39,304 bases of DNA from Bacteroidales bacterium (GCA_004557385.1 SFEA01000020.1:1-39304), one strand, 5' to 3'. Counted from the first letter of the stretch, positions 27,372 to 37,169 are shown. Notes: generated by a model not told the origin, from the letters alone. Numbers and translations: made by a program.

Positions 27372-28298
27372 TCAATCTTTCACAATAACCTTCTTTGCTT
27401 TCAAGTCACGAACGACAGCATTCAAAATGCCGTTAACAAACACTCCACTCTTTGGAGTGCTGTAACACTTGGCAATTTCAATATATTCATTAAGCGACAC
27501 CGATGTAGGAATCGAAAGGAATTCTTTCACCTCGGTGATGCATACATCCATCACTATGCGGTCCATGAAAGCAACTCGCTCAACATCCCACTTGTCGGTG
27601 ACAAAACCATCGATGAGGCTGTCATTCTCCTCCTTCGAAGCCACCGACTTCAAGAACAACTGTTTGCCGAATTCCTCATCATCGCTGTCCTTATACATAG
27701 GCAGAATTGGTTCTTCCTCACCCTCCTCGAATCGGCGAATGGTCTTAATTGCAAACGTGCCCATTATTTCCAAATCGTCGTTCCAATAAACCGATTTGTT
27801 TTCGAGCAGTTGAGCGAAATCGTCATCAGTCAAAATCACTTGCTTAAACAGTTGTTTCCAAAGTTCACAGTCATGAGCAAGCGAATCTTCGTTGTCCGAC
27901 ATATATTTTTCATATACTTCGGAATGAAGTATCTTGTCGAGAAGCAACTTCATGAACACATCATCGTTCTTCCAAGTAATTTTGTTTTCCGAAACATAGT
28001 CATTAAGCATCTTGTCTTCACGAAGCATTGCCACCAACCTATTGTCGACAAAGCGCGTGTTCGGATTCAAATCTTCCTCTGTAGGTAGATATTTGTTCTT
28101 AGCATCATCGAGTCGGCGGTCCTGCAAATCAGTCAACTCCACAATGAGCAACAGCAAGTAATTATACAACTCATACGATTTGTCGAAACTCTTTGCCAAT
28201 TGCTTAAGGGCATCCTTCAAAGTGGTTTCATCTTTAGTGAGCACATAAGAATAAACCATTTGAACAACCTTAATTCTTATTAAAGTTCTATTTATCAT
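27372..28298 (-). CDS. nusB: Transcription antitermination factor NusB
   Basis: A 308-residue protein, about twice the E. coli length, as is typical for Bacteroidota NusB with its long N-terminal extension. The start MINRTLIRIKVVQMVYSYV and the C-terminal helical NusB domain (SLNEYIEIAKCYSTPKSGVFVNGILNAVV) are clear. NusB with NusE binds boxA RNA to prevent premature termination in rRNA operons. It heads the nusB-yajC unit with a TAACTTTG promoter element just upstream. Confidence 0.94.
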   Translation of the reverse strand: MINRTLIRIKVVQMVYSYVLTKDETTLKDALKQLAKSFDKSYELYNYLLLLIVELTDLQDRRLDDAKNKYLPTEEDLNPNTRFVDNRLVAMLREDKMLNDYVSENKITWKNDDVFMKLLLDKILHSEVYEKYMSDNEDSLAHDCELWKQLFKQVILTDDDFAQLLENKSVYWNDDLEIMGTFAIKTIRRFEEGEEEPILPMYKDSDDEEFGKQLFLKSVASKEENDSLIDGFVTDKWDVERVAFMDRIVMDVCITEVKEFLSIPTSVSLNEYIEIAKCYSTPKSGVFVNGILNAVVRDLKAKKVIVKD

Positions 28299-28321
28299 AG
28301 TTTGTTATTTCTTCTTTTATG

Positions 28322-28329
28322 CAAAGTTA
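28322..28329 (-). promoter_or_regulatory. nusB promoter -7 element
   Basis: The minus strand reads TAACTTTG, a perfect TAnnTTTG, with TTTA 19 bases upstream as a weak -33. The nusB start is 23 bases away. It separates the nusB unit from rlmB, which ends at 28365. Confidence 0.6.
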
Positions 28330-28364
28330 CGCAAAACAATGCGTTTATTAAAATTTTTCGCCTC

Positions 28365-29126
28365 TCAGATGCTCGAGTTTTGATTATCGTTCAGCCGTTG
28401 GCGAACCACTTCATACATCATCACCCCTCCGGCAACCGAAACATTCAGCGAATTGATGTTGCCAAATTCAGGAATCGACACAAACTCGTCGCACAGTTTC
28501 AGCAAATCGTTCGATATACCCTTGTCTTCAGCACCAAGTATCAGCGCCACCGGACCAGTATAATCTACCTTGGTGTAATTAACCGAGCTCTTCTCAGAAG
28601 CACCAACCACTTTATAGCCACTGCTCTTGAGGAACTTCACCACATTCACCAAATTCTTTTCACGACAAACCGGCACATAGTTCAATGCTCCCGCCGAGGT
28701 TTTTATAGCATCGGCATTAACGCTTACGCTATTGCGCTCTGGAATGATTATCGCATTCACCCCGGCGCAATCGCAGGTTCGTGCAATTGCACCAAAATTT
28801 CTCACGTCGGTTATTCCGTCAAGAACAATCAAAAACGGATTGATACCTTCCTCGAATAATACCGGCACAACTTCCTCTATATTATAATATGTGACAGCCG
28901 ACAAGAATGCCACAACTCCCTGATGATTCTTGCGAGTGATTCTGTTGATTTTTTCAACAGGCACACGTTGAACCACCAGATGACGTTCCTTTATCAATGC
29001 AAACAGTTCGTTGATTAGTTCGCCGTTTATATCTTTCTTAATAAGAAGTTTATCGATTTCCTTGCCCGACTGAATTGCTTCAATCACCGCACGAATACCA
29101 AATATATATTGGTCTTTTTCTATCAT
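28365..29126 (-). CDS. rlmB: 23S rRNA 2'-O-ribose methyltransferase (RlmB/TrmH family)
   Basis: A 253-residue SPOUT enzyme, most similar to RlmB, which methylates G2251 of 23S rRNA. There is an N-terminal RNA-binding domain (about 1-90). The three SPOUT motifs are NFGAIART (110-117), LILGAEDKGIS (about 194-204) and IPEFGNINSLNVSVAGG (about 217-233) with the knot-forming SLNVSVA. It is the last gene of the dnaN-to-rlmB run and begins 2 bases after recN ends. Other TrmH-family specificities cannot be excluded by sequence alone. Confidence 0.88.
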   Translation of the reverse strand: MIEKDQYIFGIRAVIEAIQSGKEIDKLLIKKDINGELINELFALIKERHLVVQRVPVEKINRITRKNHQGVVAFLSAVTYYNIEEVVPVLFEEGINPFLIVLDGITDVRNFGAIARTCDCAGVNAIIIPERNSVSVNADAIKTSAGALNYVPVCREKNLVNVVKFLKSSGYKVVGASEKSSVNYTKVDYTGPVALILGAEDKGISNDLLKLCDEFVSIPEFGNINSLNVSVAGGVMMYEVVRQRLNDNQNSSI

Positions 29127-29128
29127 AT

Positions 29129-30799
29129 TTAGTTGTTGTTTAATTTGTTACCTAATAACGAAATGGCATTATCTATTGCCGATTGTGTAATGACCTTGCC
29201 GCTCAGCATCGAAGCAATTTCTTTCACGCGCTCGTCGTTGCCAAGAAGCTTCACCGACGTTATGGTGGAATCATCAATGTCAGTCTTATACACCTTGATG
29301 TGGTTGTCGCCTCTCGAAGCCACCTGAGGCAAATGTGTGATGGCAATCACCTGTATGCGTCGCGACATTTCTCCCATCATCTCGCCTATCTTGTCAGCCA
29401 CATCGCCCGACACTCCGGTGTCAACCTCATCGAATATTATCGTGGGCAAATTCATCGTCTTTGCTATGATTGCTTTTATCGATAGCATCATGCGCGACAA
29501 TTCGCCACCCGAAGCGGTTGCTTCAACCGGCATCAATTCCTGATTCTTGTTGAATGCCACCATGAACTTCACCACATCCTTGCCCGAAGCAGAAAGAGGC
29601 TGCTCGCTGAATTGCACTTCAAACACAATGTTTTTCAATCCCAATGGCAAACAAGCGTTTCGCAGTTCGTCAGCAAATTTCTTTGCAACAACTTTTCGCG
29701 AATTTGTGAGCAATTCGGCCTGTCTGCTACATTCCAACCGCTTGGCAGCAACTTCAGCCGTCAATTCCTTGATGTGTTCATCTGAATTGTCGATTGACTT
29801 GATGCGTTGCTCCAACGATGCTTGAATTTCAACGAGTTCGTCAACCGAGCGTACGCCGTGTTTTGTTTCCAACGAATATATCACATTCAGCCGTTCATTA
29901 ATTCGTTCCAACTCGCCGGGGTCGCAATCAAGGCTGTCCTGAAGCGACGACAGAGTGCTTGCAATATCTTTCAGCTCAATCAATGCGCTGCTAAGCCGTT
30001 CGCTGCAATCTTTTGCCGATTCAAAATAATCCGACACCGACTCAACGCTCTTAACTGCCGTAGCCAAATTGCCGAGCACCGAGTTTTCTTCGCCATTGAG
30101 CACAGTTTCAGCTGTCCAAAGCGATTCTTTGATTTCGGTGATATTCGACAGCTTCTTCTGTTCGCTTTCGAGAATAGCATCCTCACCTGGCTGCAGTTTC
30201 AGCGGCAACAGCTGCTGCAGCTGAAATCTGATATAGTCTTCGTCGTTTTTATTCTTCTTGTAATCTTCTTCAGCTTCCTCAAGTGCTTTCAAGCAATGCT
30301 TATAATCGGCATACGCTTTCTTATAGGCTCCCATAAGAGTTTTGTTTCCAGCCAGATTATCAAGTATGTTAAGCTGATATGACGGCTTCGAAATAAGCAC
30401 ATTGCTATGCTGCGAATGTATGTCTATAAGGTTGATTGTCAACTCTTTCATAACAGCCACCGAAACCGGCGAATCGTTCACAAACGCACGCGAACGGCCG
30501 CTGTCGGAAAACTCTTTCCTGAGTATACATTCCTCGGGGAAATAATCGAGCCCATTTTCGTCAAAAAAAGGCTGTAAATCAAAATTGCTTATGTCGAATG
30601 TGGCTTCAATAACCGATTTCTTTTTCTTGTCGCGAATCGATTTTGTATCGGCACGGTCGCCCAAAATCAGCGATAGCGCACCCAACAGAATCGATTTGCC
30701 TGCTCCTGTCTCACCGGTGATTATCGTCAACCCCTTGTTGAAATCAATTTCAACATGGTCGATTAGCGCATAGTTCGATATACTCAATTTCGTAAGCAT
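29129..30799 (-). CDS. recN: DNA repair protein RecN
   Basis: A 556-residue SMC-like ATPase that acts in double-strand break repair. Walker A GETGAGKS is at 29-36, followed by ILLGALSLILGDRAD. Long coiled coils fill about 160-370. The ABC signature is TASGGELSRMMLSIKAI and Walker B is TIIFDEVDTGVSG, then AITHLPQVASRGD. Start and length are standard. It lies between a DUF4835 gene and rlmB, 21 and 2 bases apart, indicating one transcript. Confidence 0.96.
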   Translation of the reverse strand: MLTKLSISNYALIDHVEIDFNKGLTIITGETGAGKSILLGALSLILGDRADTKSIRDKKKKSVIEATFDISNFDLQPFFDENGLDYFPEECILRKEFSDSGRSRAFVNDSPVSVAVMKELTINLIDIHSQHSNVLISKPSYQLNILDNLAGNKTLMGAYKKAYADYKHCLKALEEAEEDYKKNKNDEDYIRFQLQQLLPLKLQPGEDAILESEQKKLSNITEIKESLWTAETVLNGEENSVLGNLATAVKSVESVSDYFESAKDCSERLSSALIELKDIASTLSSLQDSLDCDPGELERINERLNVIYSLETKHGVRSVDELVEIQASLEQRIKSIDNSDEHIKELTAEVAAKRLECSRQAELLTNSRKVVAKKFADELRNACLPLGLKNIVFEVQFSEQPLSASGKDVVKFMVAFNKNQELMPVEATASGGELSRMMLSIKAIIAKTMNLPTIIFDEVDTGVSGDVADKIGEMMGEMSRRIQVIAITHLPQVASRGDNHIKVYKTDIDDSTITSVKLLGNDERVKEIASMLSGKVITQSAIDNAISLLGNKLNNN

Positions 30800-30820
30800 A
30801 TTATTCTATATCTTTTCTTT

Positions 30821-31735
30821 TTACGGCTTTGATTCCTCTTTAATCTTCTTCAACCGATTGTTTTCGGTGGGATACAATGTCTTTAGCAACTCAAACACAT
30901 TGTCTTTTTCGGTGGTTGTCGACTTTGAATAGACGTTCACCAGCTCGTCGAGCTTGGCGTCCTTGAACATGCTAATGCACACCGACATCGGTGCCAAATC
31001 ATAAACGCTCTTTAGAGTCGACAGCGTTTGCGTTATCACTGCACGGCCTTTGTCGGGACTTACCACCATCTCGTCGAGCCCTTTGCGATGATAGTTATAC
31101 AAGATTTCTCGCATGCCCGAAGTGGTTTTATCGGTGAATGCGCTCAACACAGAGCTGCGATTCTTGGGGTCCTCAAATGCTTTCCACCCCGATTCGCCTT
31201 CGCTTTGCGCCAATCGCACCACGTTTGCCGCCTTATCATAATATGCATCTCCCCCATTCAACGAAAATGTATCGAAATCCATGGCAATGATGAGATATGC
31301 ATAAAAATTTAGTATGCCGGTCAAGTTACTCTCCCAACTCACATCGTTGTAAACTAACGGCTGATTCAGTTCATACGAAAATTCCACTTTGGTGTCCTTG
31401 AAATTTATCACCGTTGTGGTATAACTGCTGTTATACACCGGGCGCATCGACTGTATCTGCAAATCACCCGTAATATTCGGTTCGTCGTAGCTGTTTATGG
31501 TGAAATACAGCCTACATTCAATTTTTTCGTTTGTTCCAAATTGGGCATCGGTCCACTTCTGGGTATTCATATAATCGGAGATTGCCGATTGCAAAGTGTT
31601 GAAAATCTCCTTATTAGCATTTTGCACCTTGTCGGCATTGATTTCCACCTTGCAGTTCAGTTCTTGCGACACCGAGTGCGGCGCCGCCACGAGTTCAAAT
31701 GCAATAACAAACAATGTCAGCAATCTCTTAATCAT
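30821..31735 (-). CDS. DUF4835 family exported protein
   Basis: A 304-residue protein with a signal peptide (about residues 1-23). It then has ELNCKVEINADKVQNANKEIFNTLQ, a start I associate with the Bacteroidota family DUF4835, often next to recN. The ANVVRLAQSEGESGWKAFED and RNSSVLSAFTD stretches in the second half fit as well. The function is unknown; it is likely periplasmic. It is in the dnaN-rlmB transcript, 12 bases after the exonuclease gene. Confidence 0.85.
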   Translation of the reverse strand: MIKRLLTLFVIAFELVAAPHSVSQELNCKVEINADKVQNANKEIFNTLQSAISDYMNTQKWTDAQFGTNEKIECRLYFTINSYDEPNITGDLQIQSMRPVYNSSYTTTVINFKDTKVEFSYELNQPLVYNDVSWESNLTGILNFYAYLIIAMDFDTFSLNGGDAYYDKAANVVRLAQSEGESGWKAFEDPKNRSSVLSAFTDKTTSGMREILYNYHRKGLDEMVVSPDKGRAVITQTLSTLKSVYDLAPMSVCISMFKDAKLDELVNVYSKSTTTEKDNVFELLKTLYPTENNRLKKIKEESKP

Positions 31736-31747
31736 AACATTTACCCT

Positions 31748-32524
31748 TTAGCCAATTTTGCCTTTCAACGATTGCAAACGAATGTTGGTGAGCACGTTCT
31801 TTGTGTCCTGCGGGAAATCGCCTTGCATCATCCAGCCATAGTAGCCCGAATCACGTTCAAGCACTTTCAGCACCGATTGTCCTTTATATTTGCCAAAATT
31901 GAACACCGGTTCACGATTGTCGTCGTATACAAATCGTCCTGCCAAATCAACATTCTTATTTTGCGACGAAAAATCCGACAAAAACTCAATGTCGTTTTTC
32001 AAACCATCATAGCGGTCAAGTTGAGCTTTCAGCACCTCATAAGTGGCACGAGTATCGGCATTTGCCGAATGTGCTTCTTCGAGGTCCTTGTCGCAATAAA
32101 ACCGGTATGCTGCCACAAGGGTGCGCTGCTCCATCTTGTGGAAGATTGTCTGAACGTCAACAAAGCGGCATTTGGTGTAATCGAAATTCACACCGGCATT
32201 CAGAAACTCTTCGATGAGCATGGGCACATCAAACCGATTGCTATTATATCCGGCAATATCGCAACCCTCAAACACCTTTGCTATTTCCTTTGCTCTTTCT
32301 TTGAAAGTGGGGCAGTTTGCAACATCGGCATCGGTGATGTGATGCACTGCTGTAGCCTGCTCGGGAATGTGCATACCCGGATTAAACCGCATGGTGTCTT
32401 CCTGCTCTTTTCCGTTTGGCATCACCTTCACATAACTCAATTCCACAATCTTGTCATGCGAATAGTTTACGCCTGTGGTTTCCAAATCGAAAAACACCAA
32501 CGGTTTTTTTAAGTTTAATTCCAT
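31748..32524 (-). CDS. 3'-5' exonuclease, DNA polymerase III epsilon-like
   Basis: A 258-residue DEDDh exonuclease. The first motif is FFDLETTG (11-18, with D13 and E15). It continues with the AGYNSNRFDVPML motif II and HSANADTRAT motif III, carrying the general-base histidine and the last aspartate. The C-terminal 70 residues (FNFGKYKGQSVLKVLERDSGYYGWM) form a small extra domain found in Bacteroidota relatives. It is probably a proofreading or RNA/DNA-trimming enzyme, adjacent to dnaN, so a replication role is plausible. Confidence 0.9.
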   Translation of the reverse strand: MELNLKKPLVFFDLETTGVNYSHDKIVELSYVKVMPNGKEQEDTMRFNPGMHIPEQATAVHHITDADVANCPTFKERAKEIAKVFEGCDIAGYNSNRFDVPMLIEEFLNAGVNFDYTKCRFVDVQTIFHKMEQRTLVAAYRFYCDKDLEEAHSANADTRATYEVLKAQLDRYDGLKNDIEFLSDFSSQNKNVDLAGRFVYDDNREPVFNFGKYKGQSVLKVLERDSGYYGWMMQGDFPQDTKNVLTNIRLQSLKGKIG

Positions 32525-32546
32525 TTGTTTTGCTTTTACACAAATT

Positions 32547-33662
32547 TTAAATCATCATCGGCATAAGCAGCACCAAGAGGTCTTCGCCCTCATTTTGCTT
32601 CTCCGGCTCAAAAATGCCTGCGCGCGACGAGTCGGATAGCTTTATTGTAACTGTATCATTGCTGATGTTATCAAGAACTTCAATGATTCTCGTTTTGTTG
32701 AAGCCCATAATGATGTTATCACCCGAATAATCGCAAGGAATGGTTTCTTCTGCCAATGTCGAATAGTCAACATCTTCTGCCTTCAAGAAAATTTCGTTTG
32801 AACGGAATTCAAACTTAATCAAACCGCCTTGACTTGCAAACACCGACACGCGACGGATGGCTGCAAGAAGGGTCTCGCGGTCAATCGACAGCTGATTTGG
32901 ATTATCAACCGGAATAACCGAATTATATTTTGGATACTTGCCATTCACAAAGCGGCAATTCAGAGTGTAATCCTCGGTGGTGAATGTTGCGCACTTCGAG
33001 TCGATGGTTACTGCCACATTTCCAGCTTCCTTTGCGAAAATGGTTGCCACAATCGATGCCGGTTTTGTTGGCAAAATAAACGAGGCTTCAAGCCCGGCTT
33101 GAGCTCTGAAGTTCTTATATCTCACCAATTTGTGTGTATCCGATGCCACAAACACAATTTCTTCGGGTTTAATATCCCACAGGATACCCATCATCACCGG
33201 ACGCAAATCTTCGGTACCTACCGCAAAGATTGTCTGATTAATGCCCTTTACAATCTCCTTGGCGGGTATTGCAAATGTGCGGGAGTCTGAATCGTTAAGC
33301 GCCTTTTGCGGAAACTCGTTGCCGTTGATTCCCACAAAATTAAACTTACCATTCATATAGTAAATGTTAATCTCCAAATTGTTGTCGTCAATCTCAAACT
33401 TCAACCCTTGTTCAGGCAATTCCTTCAACAGCTCGTTAAGGCGTTTTGCATTTACGGCAAACTTGCCCTCTCCTTCCGCCTCATTCACAATGATACGGGT
33501 TTTCAACGTGGTTTCCGAGTCGCTCGCTGTTATCACGAGTTCCTCACCTTTCAAATCAAACAAAAAATTGTCAAGAATAGTGATAGTATTCTTTGAATTT
33601 ACCACCTTCGACACTGCCGACAAGTGGCTCATGAGTGTTTTACTCGAAATATTAAATCGCAT
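32547..33662 (-). CDS. dnaN: DNA polymerase III sliding clamp (beta subunit)
   Basis: A 371-residue clamp that forms a ring dimer on DNA and tethers the replicative polymerase. The N-terminus MRFNISSKTLMSHLSAVSKVV, the central ASDTHKLVRY and the C-terminal LLVLLMPMMI tail, corresponding to the family's conserved MPM(R/M) end, are all present. Length is usual. It heads a co-directional run with the exonuclease, DUF4835, recN and rlmB. dnaA is not adjacent, which is common in Bacteroidota. Confidence 0.97.
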   Translation of the reverse strand: MRFNISSKTLMSHLSAVSKVVNSKNTITILDNFLFDLKGEELVITASDSETTLKTRIIVNEAEGEGKFAVNAKRLNELLKELPEQGLKFEIDDNNLEINIYYMNGKFNFVGINGNEFPQKALNDSDSRTFAIPAKEIVKGINQTIFAVGTEDLRPVMMGILWDIKPEEIVFVASDTHKLVRYKNFRAQAGLEASFILPTKPASIVATIFAKEAGNVAVTIDSKCATFTTEDYTLNCRFVNGKYPKYNSVIPVDNPNQLSIDRETLLAAIRRVSVFASQGGLIKFEFRSNEIFLKAEDVDYSTLAEETIPCDYSGDNIIMGFNKTRIIEVLDNISNDTVTIKLSDSSRAGIFEPEKQNEGEDLLVLLMPMMI

Positions 33663-33745
33663 ATTATTATAGTTTTTTTATTTATTGTCAAACTCTGGGA
33701 TATGCACAATACTGCCCTTCCGACAAGTGCACTCTTTCTCAACTA

Positions 33746-33753
33746 CAAAAATA
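33746..33753 (-). promoter_or_regulatory. Possible dnaN promoter -7 element
   Basis: The minus strand reads TATTTTTG, matching TAnnTTTG, 83 bases before the dnaN start. No good -33 is found. Together with the glnS element this is all I see in the 344-base divergent gap 33663-34006. Confidence 0.4.
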
Positions 33754-33957
33754 GTGTTTTTTTCCCAATTATCGCTCATCGACACCCATTTATTTCAGCA
33801 ATCCTGCTTTCCTTGCATTATTCCACACAAACGCAAATCGCTGCAAAAACTGCATTTCAACTTATTAATCGCCACTCGCCACATTGCTTTCAATTATCAC
33901 GAATCTTATTGTAGCAAATTATGCTTCGCAAAAATTTCTCTTTTTTTCATTTTTTTG

Positions 33958-33965
33958 TAACTTTG
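33958..33965 (+). promoter_or_regulatory. glnS promoter -7 element
   Basis: TAACTTTG fits TAnnTTTG and lies 41 bases before the glnS ATG. The -33 region is a T-rich tract without an exact TTTG. Confidence 0.55.
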
Positions 33966-34006
33966 CAATTGTTAATTAATAAGAGTAAATTATAATTTAT
34001 TTTTTT

Positions 34007-35713
34007 ATGGCAGAAGAAACTATCAAAGGCAACGAAACCGAAGAAAAAAAACCGCTGAACTTTGTTCAACAAATTGTTGCCGACGATTTGAAGGAAGGGA
34101 AAAACGGAGGTCGTCTTAACACCCGTTTTCCACCCGAACCAAACGGATATCTTCACATTGGTCATGCTAAAGCCATATGCATGGATTTCGGCATTGCCGA
34201 GATGTTTGGCGGAACCTGCAATCTCCGTTTCGACGACACTAACCCCACAAAAGAAGATGTTGAATACGTTGAATCAATCAAAGAAGACATCAAATGGCTC
34301 GGTTACGATTGGGGCGACCGTCTGTACTACGCTTCCGACTATTTCCCAAAACTATACGACCTGGCTATTCGCCTGATTAAAGAAGGCAAAGCTTATGTCG
34401 ACGACCAAACTTCCGAACAAATTGCCCAACAAAAAGGCACGCCAACTACTCCGGGCACCGAAAGCCCTTATCGTAGCCGCACTCCGGAAGAAAACCTCGA
34501 CCTGTTCCAACGCATGAACGCCGGCGAGTTCGACGAAGGCTCTCGTGTGCTCCGTGCCAAAATCGACATGGCATCGTCTAACATGCACTTCCGCGACCCT
34601 ATCATGTATCGCATCATAAAATATCCGCATCATCGCACCGGTAACACCTGGAATGTATATCCAATGTACGACTTTGCACACGGTCAAAGCGACTATTTCG
34701 AGGGCGTAACACACTCAATTTGCACTCTCGAATTTGTCCCTCACCGCCCGCTATACGACTATTTTGTTGATGAACTTGCCGACGAATCTTATCGTCCACG
34801 CCAAATCGAGTTCAACCGCCTTAACCTCACCTACACTCTCATGAGCAAACGAAAACTGCTCCAATTGGTGAAGGAAGGTTTGGTTGCCGGTTGGGACGAC
34901 CCCCGTATGCCTACTATTTGCGGCCTGCGTCGTCGTGGCTACACTCCTGAGTCAATCAAGAATTTCGTCGACGCCATCGGTTACACCAAATACGAAGCGC
35001 TTAACGACATTTCGCTCCTTGAGCACTCCATTCGCGAAGATTTGAACAAACGTGCCAATCGTGTATCGGCTGTCATCAATCCGGTGAAAGTTGTCATCAC
35101 CAACTATCCTGAAGACAAGGTGGAAATGATGACTGTTGAAAACAATCCCGAAGACCCAAACGCTGGAACACACGAAATGCCATTCTCTCGCGAGATATAC
35201 ATCGAACGCGACGACTTTATGGAGAACCCTCCTAAGAAGTATTTCCGCCTGTCGCCCGACAAAGAGGTGCGCCTAAAAGCTGCATATATAATTAAGTGTA
35301 CCGGCTGCAAGAAAGACGCCGATGGCAACATCGAAGAAATATATTGCGAATACGACCCTGATACCAAGAGCGGCATGCCGGGCAGCATGCGCAAGGTGAA
35401 AGGCACTCTGCATTGGGTTTCTGCTAAGCACTGCAAGAAAGCTACAGTGCGCCTCTACGACCGCCTTTTCATGGTGGAAAATCCTTCGGCAGAAACCGAA
35501 AGAGACTTCCGCGAGCTGCTTAACCCCGATTCGCTGAAGGTCACCACGGCATTCATCGAACCATACCTTGCCGAATCTGCTGTTGCCGGAAACAAATACC
35601 AGTTCCAACGTATCGGTTACTTCTGTGTCGACCCCGACTCTACTGCCGACAATCTCGTTTTCAACAAGACTATCGGACTTAAGGACAGTTGGGCTAAAGA
35701 AAAAGCTAAGTAA
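34007..35713 (+). CDS. glnS: Glutamine-tRNA ligase
   Basis: A 568-residue class I aminoacyl-tRNA synthetase charging tRNA-Gln. HIGH is at 50-53 in GYLHIGHAK, followed by LRFDDTNP (73-80), and the KMSKS-like LMSKRKL is at 278-284. The VYPMYDFAHGQSDYFEGVTHSICTLEF block is typical of GlnRS rather than GluRS. The C-terminal anticodon-binding beta barrels are present and the length is complete. Direct charging makes the GatCAB glutamine route unnecessary for this tRNA. A strong terminator follows 50 bases after the stop. Confidence 0.96.
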   Translation: MAEETIKGNETEEKKPLNFVQQIVADDLKEGKNGGRLNTRFPPEPNGYLHIGHAKAICMDFGIAEMFGGTCNLRFDDTNPTKEDVEYVESIKEDIKWLGYDWGDRLYYASDYFPKLYDLAIRLIKEGKAYVDDQTSEQIAQQKGTPTTPGTESPYRSRTPEENLDLFQRMNAGEFDEGSRVLRAKIDMASSNMHFRDPIMYRIIKYPHHRTGNTWNVYPMYDFAHGQSDYFEGVTHSICTLEFVPHRPLYDYFVDELADESYRPRQIEFNRLNLTYTLMSKRKLLQLVKEGLVAGWDDPRMPTICGLRRRGYTPESIKNFVDAIGYTKYEALNDISLLEHSIREDLNKRANRVSAVINPVKVVITNYPEDKVEMMTVENNPEDPNAGTHEMPFSREIYIERDDFMENPPKKYFRLSPDKEVRLKAAYIIKCTGCKKDADGNIEEIYCEYDPDTKSGMPGSMRKVKGTLHWVSAKHCKKATVRLYDRLFMVENPSAETERDFRELLNPDSLKVTTAFIEPYLAESAVAGNKYQFQRIGYFCVDPDSTADNLVFNKTIGLKDSWAKEKAK

Positions 35714-35764
35714 TCAATAATAAGTCTCTCCTCTCATCCATCTCATAAAACCTCACAGTTTTCC

Positions 35765-35806
35765 AACGTGGAGAGTCAACAACATTTGGCTCCCCACGTT
35801 TTTTTT
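35765..35806 (+). terminator. glnS terminator, immediately before the next start codon
   Basis: AACGTGG (35765-35771) pairs with CCACGTT (35794-35800), extended by GAG/CTC inside, and is followed by a run of T to 35806. The next gene's ATG is only 5 bases beyond it. Confidence 0.85.
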
Positions 35807-35811
35807 CAATT

Positions 35812-36897
35812 ATGTCCCGCTTTGCTTTCATCATATCATCACTTATCTTGCTGGCGACATCACACCTCGCTGCATCGCCTTTCACACTATATTCATCGCG
35901 AGCAAACAATTTCATGGGCTTCACAAACCCAAACATCATCAACGGCTGTATCACAACCGACAACCAAACTACTGCCGACAACATAATTCTTTGCGACTCC
36001 GCGCTATCGTCATACAAATTCCAAATCACTTTGCGCATCGCAAATCTGCACAACAGCGAAAACAAATCGTATGCGGTAAACGACGACAACGGCAAATCGC
36101 AAAAAATTGCAAACCCTTCATGGGGCGTGGTTTTCAACTACATTTCTCCTCAGAATTATTGCGCGCTTATCCTCAAAGCAGACAACTCAAACCCTTACGA
36201 CATTCTCGACAAACGCTCGTTGACATGCACACTCCTACGTATTGCCGATGGCAAGCATGAAGTGCTGGCTTCACAATCAATAACCGATAATGTCGACCTA
36301 TATCAAGGCTCAAATCTCATTTCTATTATTGCTAATCAAAGCAACCTATCAGTGAAAATCGGAGAAACAAAACTCAAGCAAGTATTATCAGCCAATATCA
36401 GTATAATACCAGGCTCAAAAGCCGGTATTTTCACTGGTCCCGGAAGCTTGACAGCTGTCGAACGATTCATCATAAAACACGAGCATGACCCCGCTGCCAA
36501 ACTGCACACTGCCTGGACCGAAAACAAAATCGCCGAACACTTCGCCAAAAGCTCCGACCTTAACGAAGGATTTTGGGATTATCTCGACCGAAACATCGAT
36601 GACAAGCTTTTGCGCCTTGGCGGTCGATACCGACTGGCTCTAATTGCCTCTCCATCTGGCTACGACATTATCTACATCTCAGGTGCCGAAGTAAATGCAT
36701 CTAAATGGCAGACAGGAATGCTAAAAGGAAGCCTTATTAAAACACAATTCCCTAATCATTACAACCTCATTTGGTATGATGCACTCTTCGCTCCATTCTC
36801 CAACGATGTCAATGCAACAATTGATGGCTCATCAATAATAACATTCAACTTTCCTGTTCATAAAACACAACTGCGATTCGTAAAGCAACAAAAATAA
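35812..36897 (+). CDS. Exported protein of unknown function
   Basis: A 361-residue protein with a signal peptide (MSRFAFIISSLILLATSHLAAS). I do not recognise a named family. The body alternates short beta-like strands, with a jelly-roll flavour at 60-230 (WGVVFNYISPQNYCALILKAD, SNLSVKIGETKL). A distinct last third includes FWDYLDRNID, GGRYRLALIASPSGYDIIYISG and NHYNLIWYDA. The start is supported by the leader, since the next Met would remove it. The glnS terminator sits just upstream and no promoter is recognised, so expression may depend on read-through. Confidence 0.7.
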   Translation: MSRFAFIISSLILLATSHLAASPFTLYSSRANNFMGFTNPNIINGCITTDNQTTADNIILCDSALSSYKFQITLRIANLHNSENKSYAVNDDNGKSQKIANPSWGVVFNYISPQNYCALILKADNSNPYDILDKRSLTCTLLRIADGKHEVLASQSITDNVDLYQGSNLISIIANQSNLSVKIGETKLKQVLSANISIIPGSKAGIFTGPGSLTAVERFIIKHEHDPAAKLHTAWTENKIAEHFAKSSDLNEGFWDYLDRNIDDKLLRLGGRYRLALIASPSGYDIIYISGAEVNASKWQTGMLKGSLIKTQFPNHYNLIWYDALFAPFSNDVNATIDGSSIITFNFPVHKTQLRFVKQQK

Positions 36898-37169
36898 AAG
36901 GCAATTCCAACTCACGTCGGTATTGCCCCGTCCTATTCAAATATGAAATAACTGTCTTTTTACACTAAATAACTAACAATGATTGATGTTATTTTTCCCT
37001 ATACCTTCATTCTATTCATACTATCTTTTCTTTATCTACACTGCAAAACTACAAACAAATTATCATATCATCTTTCCATCTGAAACATTACAACAGAACA
37101 ATACAAAATAGCCGTTAATAATCTTGCAACATTACAAGTATATAACAATTAATATTAAACTTAAAAATT
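36898..37169. other. Intergenic region
   Basis: 272 AT-rich bases. A weak hairpin (GGCAATTCC at 36901 with GGTATTGCC, one mismatch) lies just past the exported-protein gene and lacks a U-tract. No RNA gene and no exact promoter for the following ORF is seen. Confidence 0.5.

Noticed and set aside
36898..37169. Promoter on the minus strand (TAGTTTTG near 37040)
   Set aside because: The box matches, but no -33 is present and no minus-strand gene follows within a reasonable distance.
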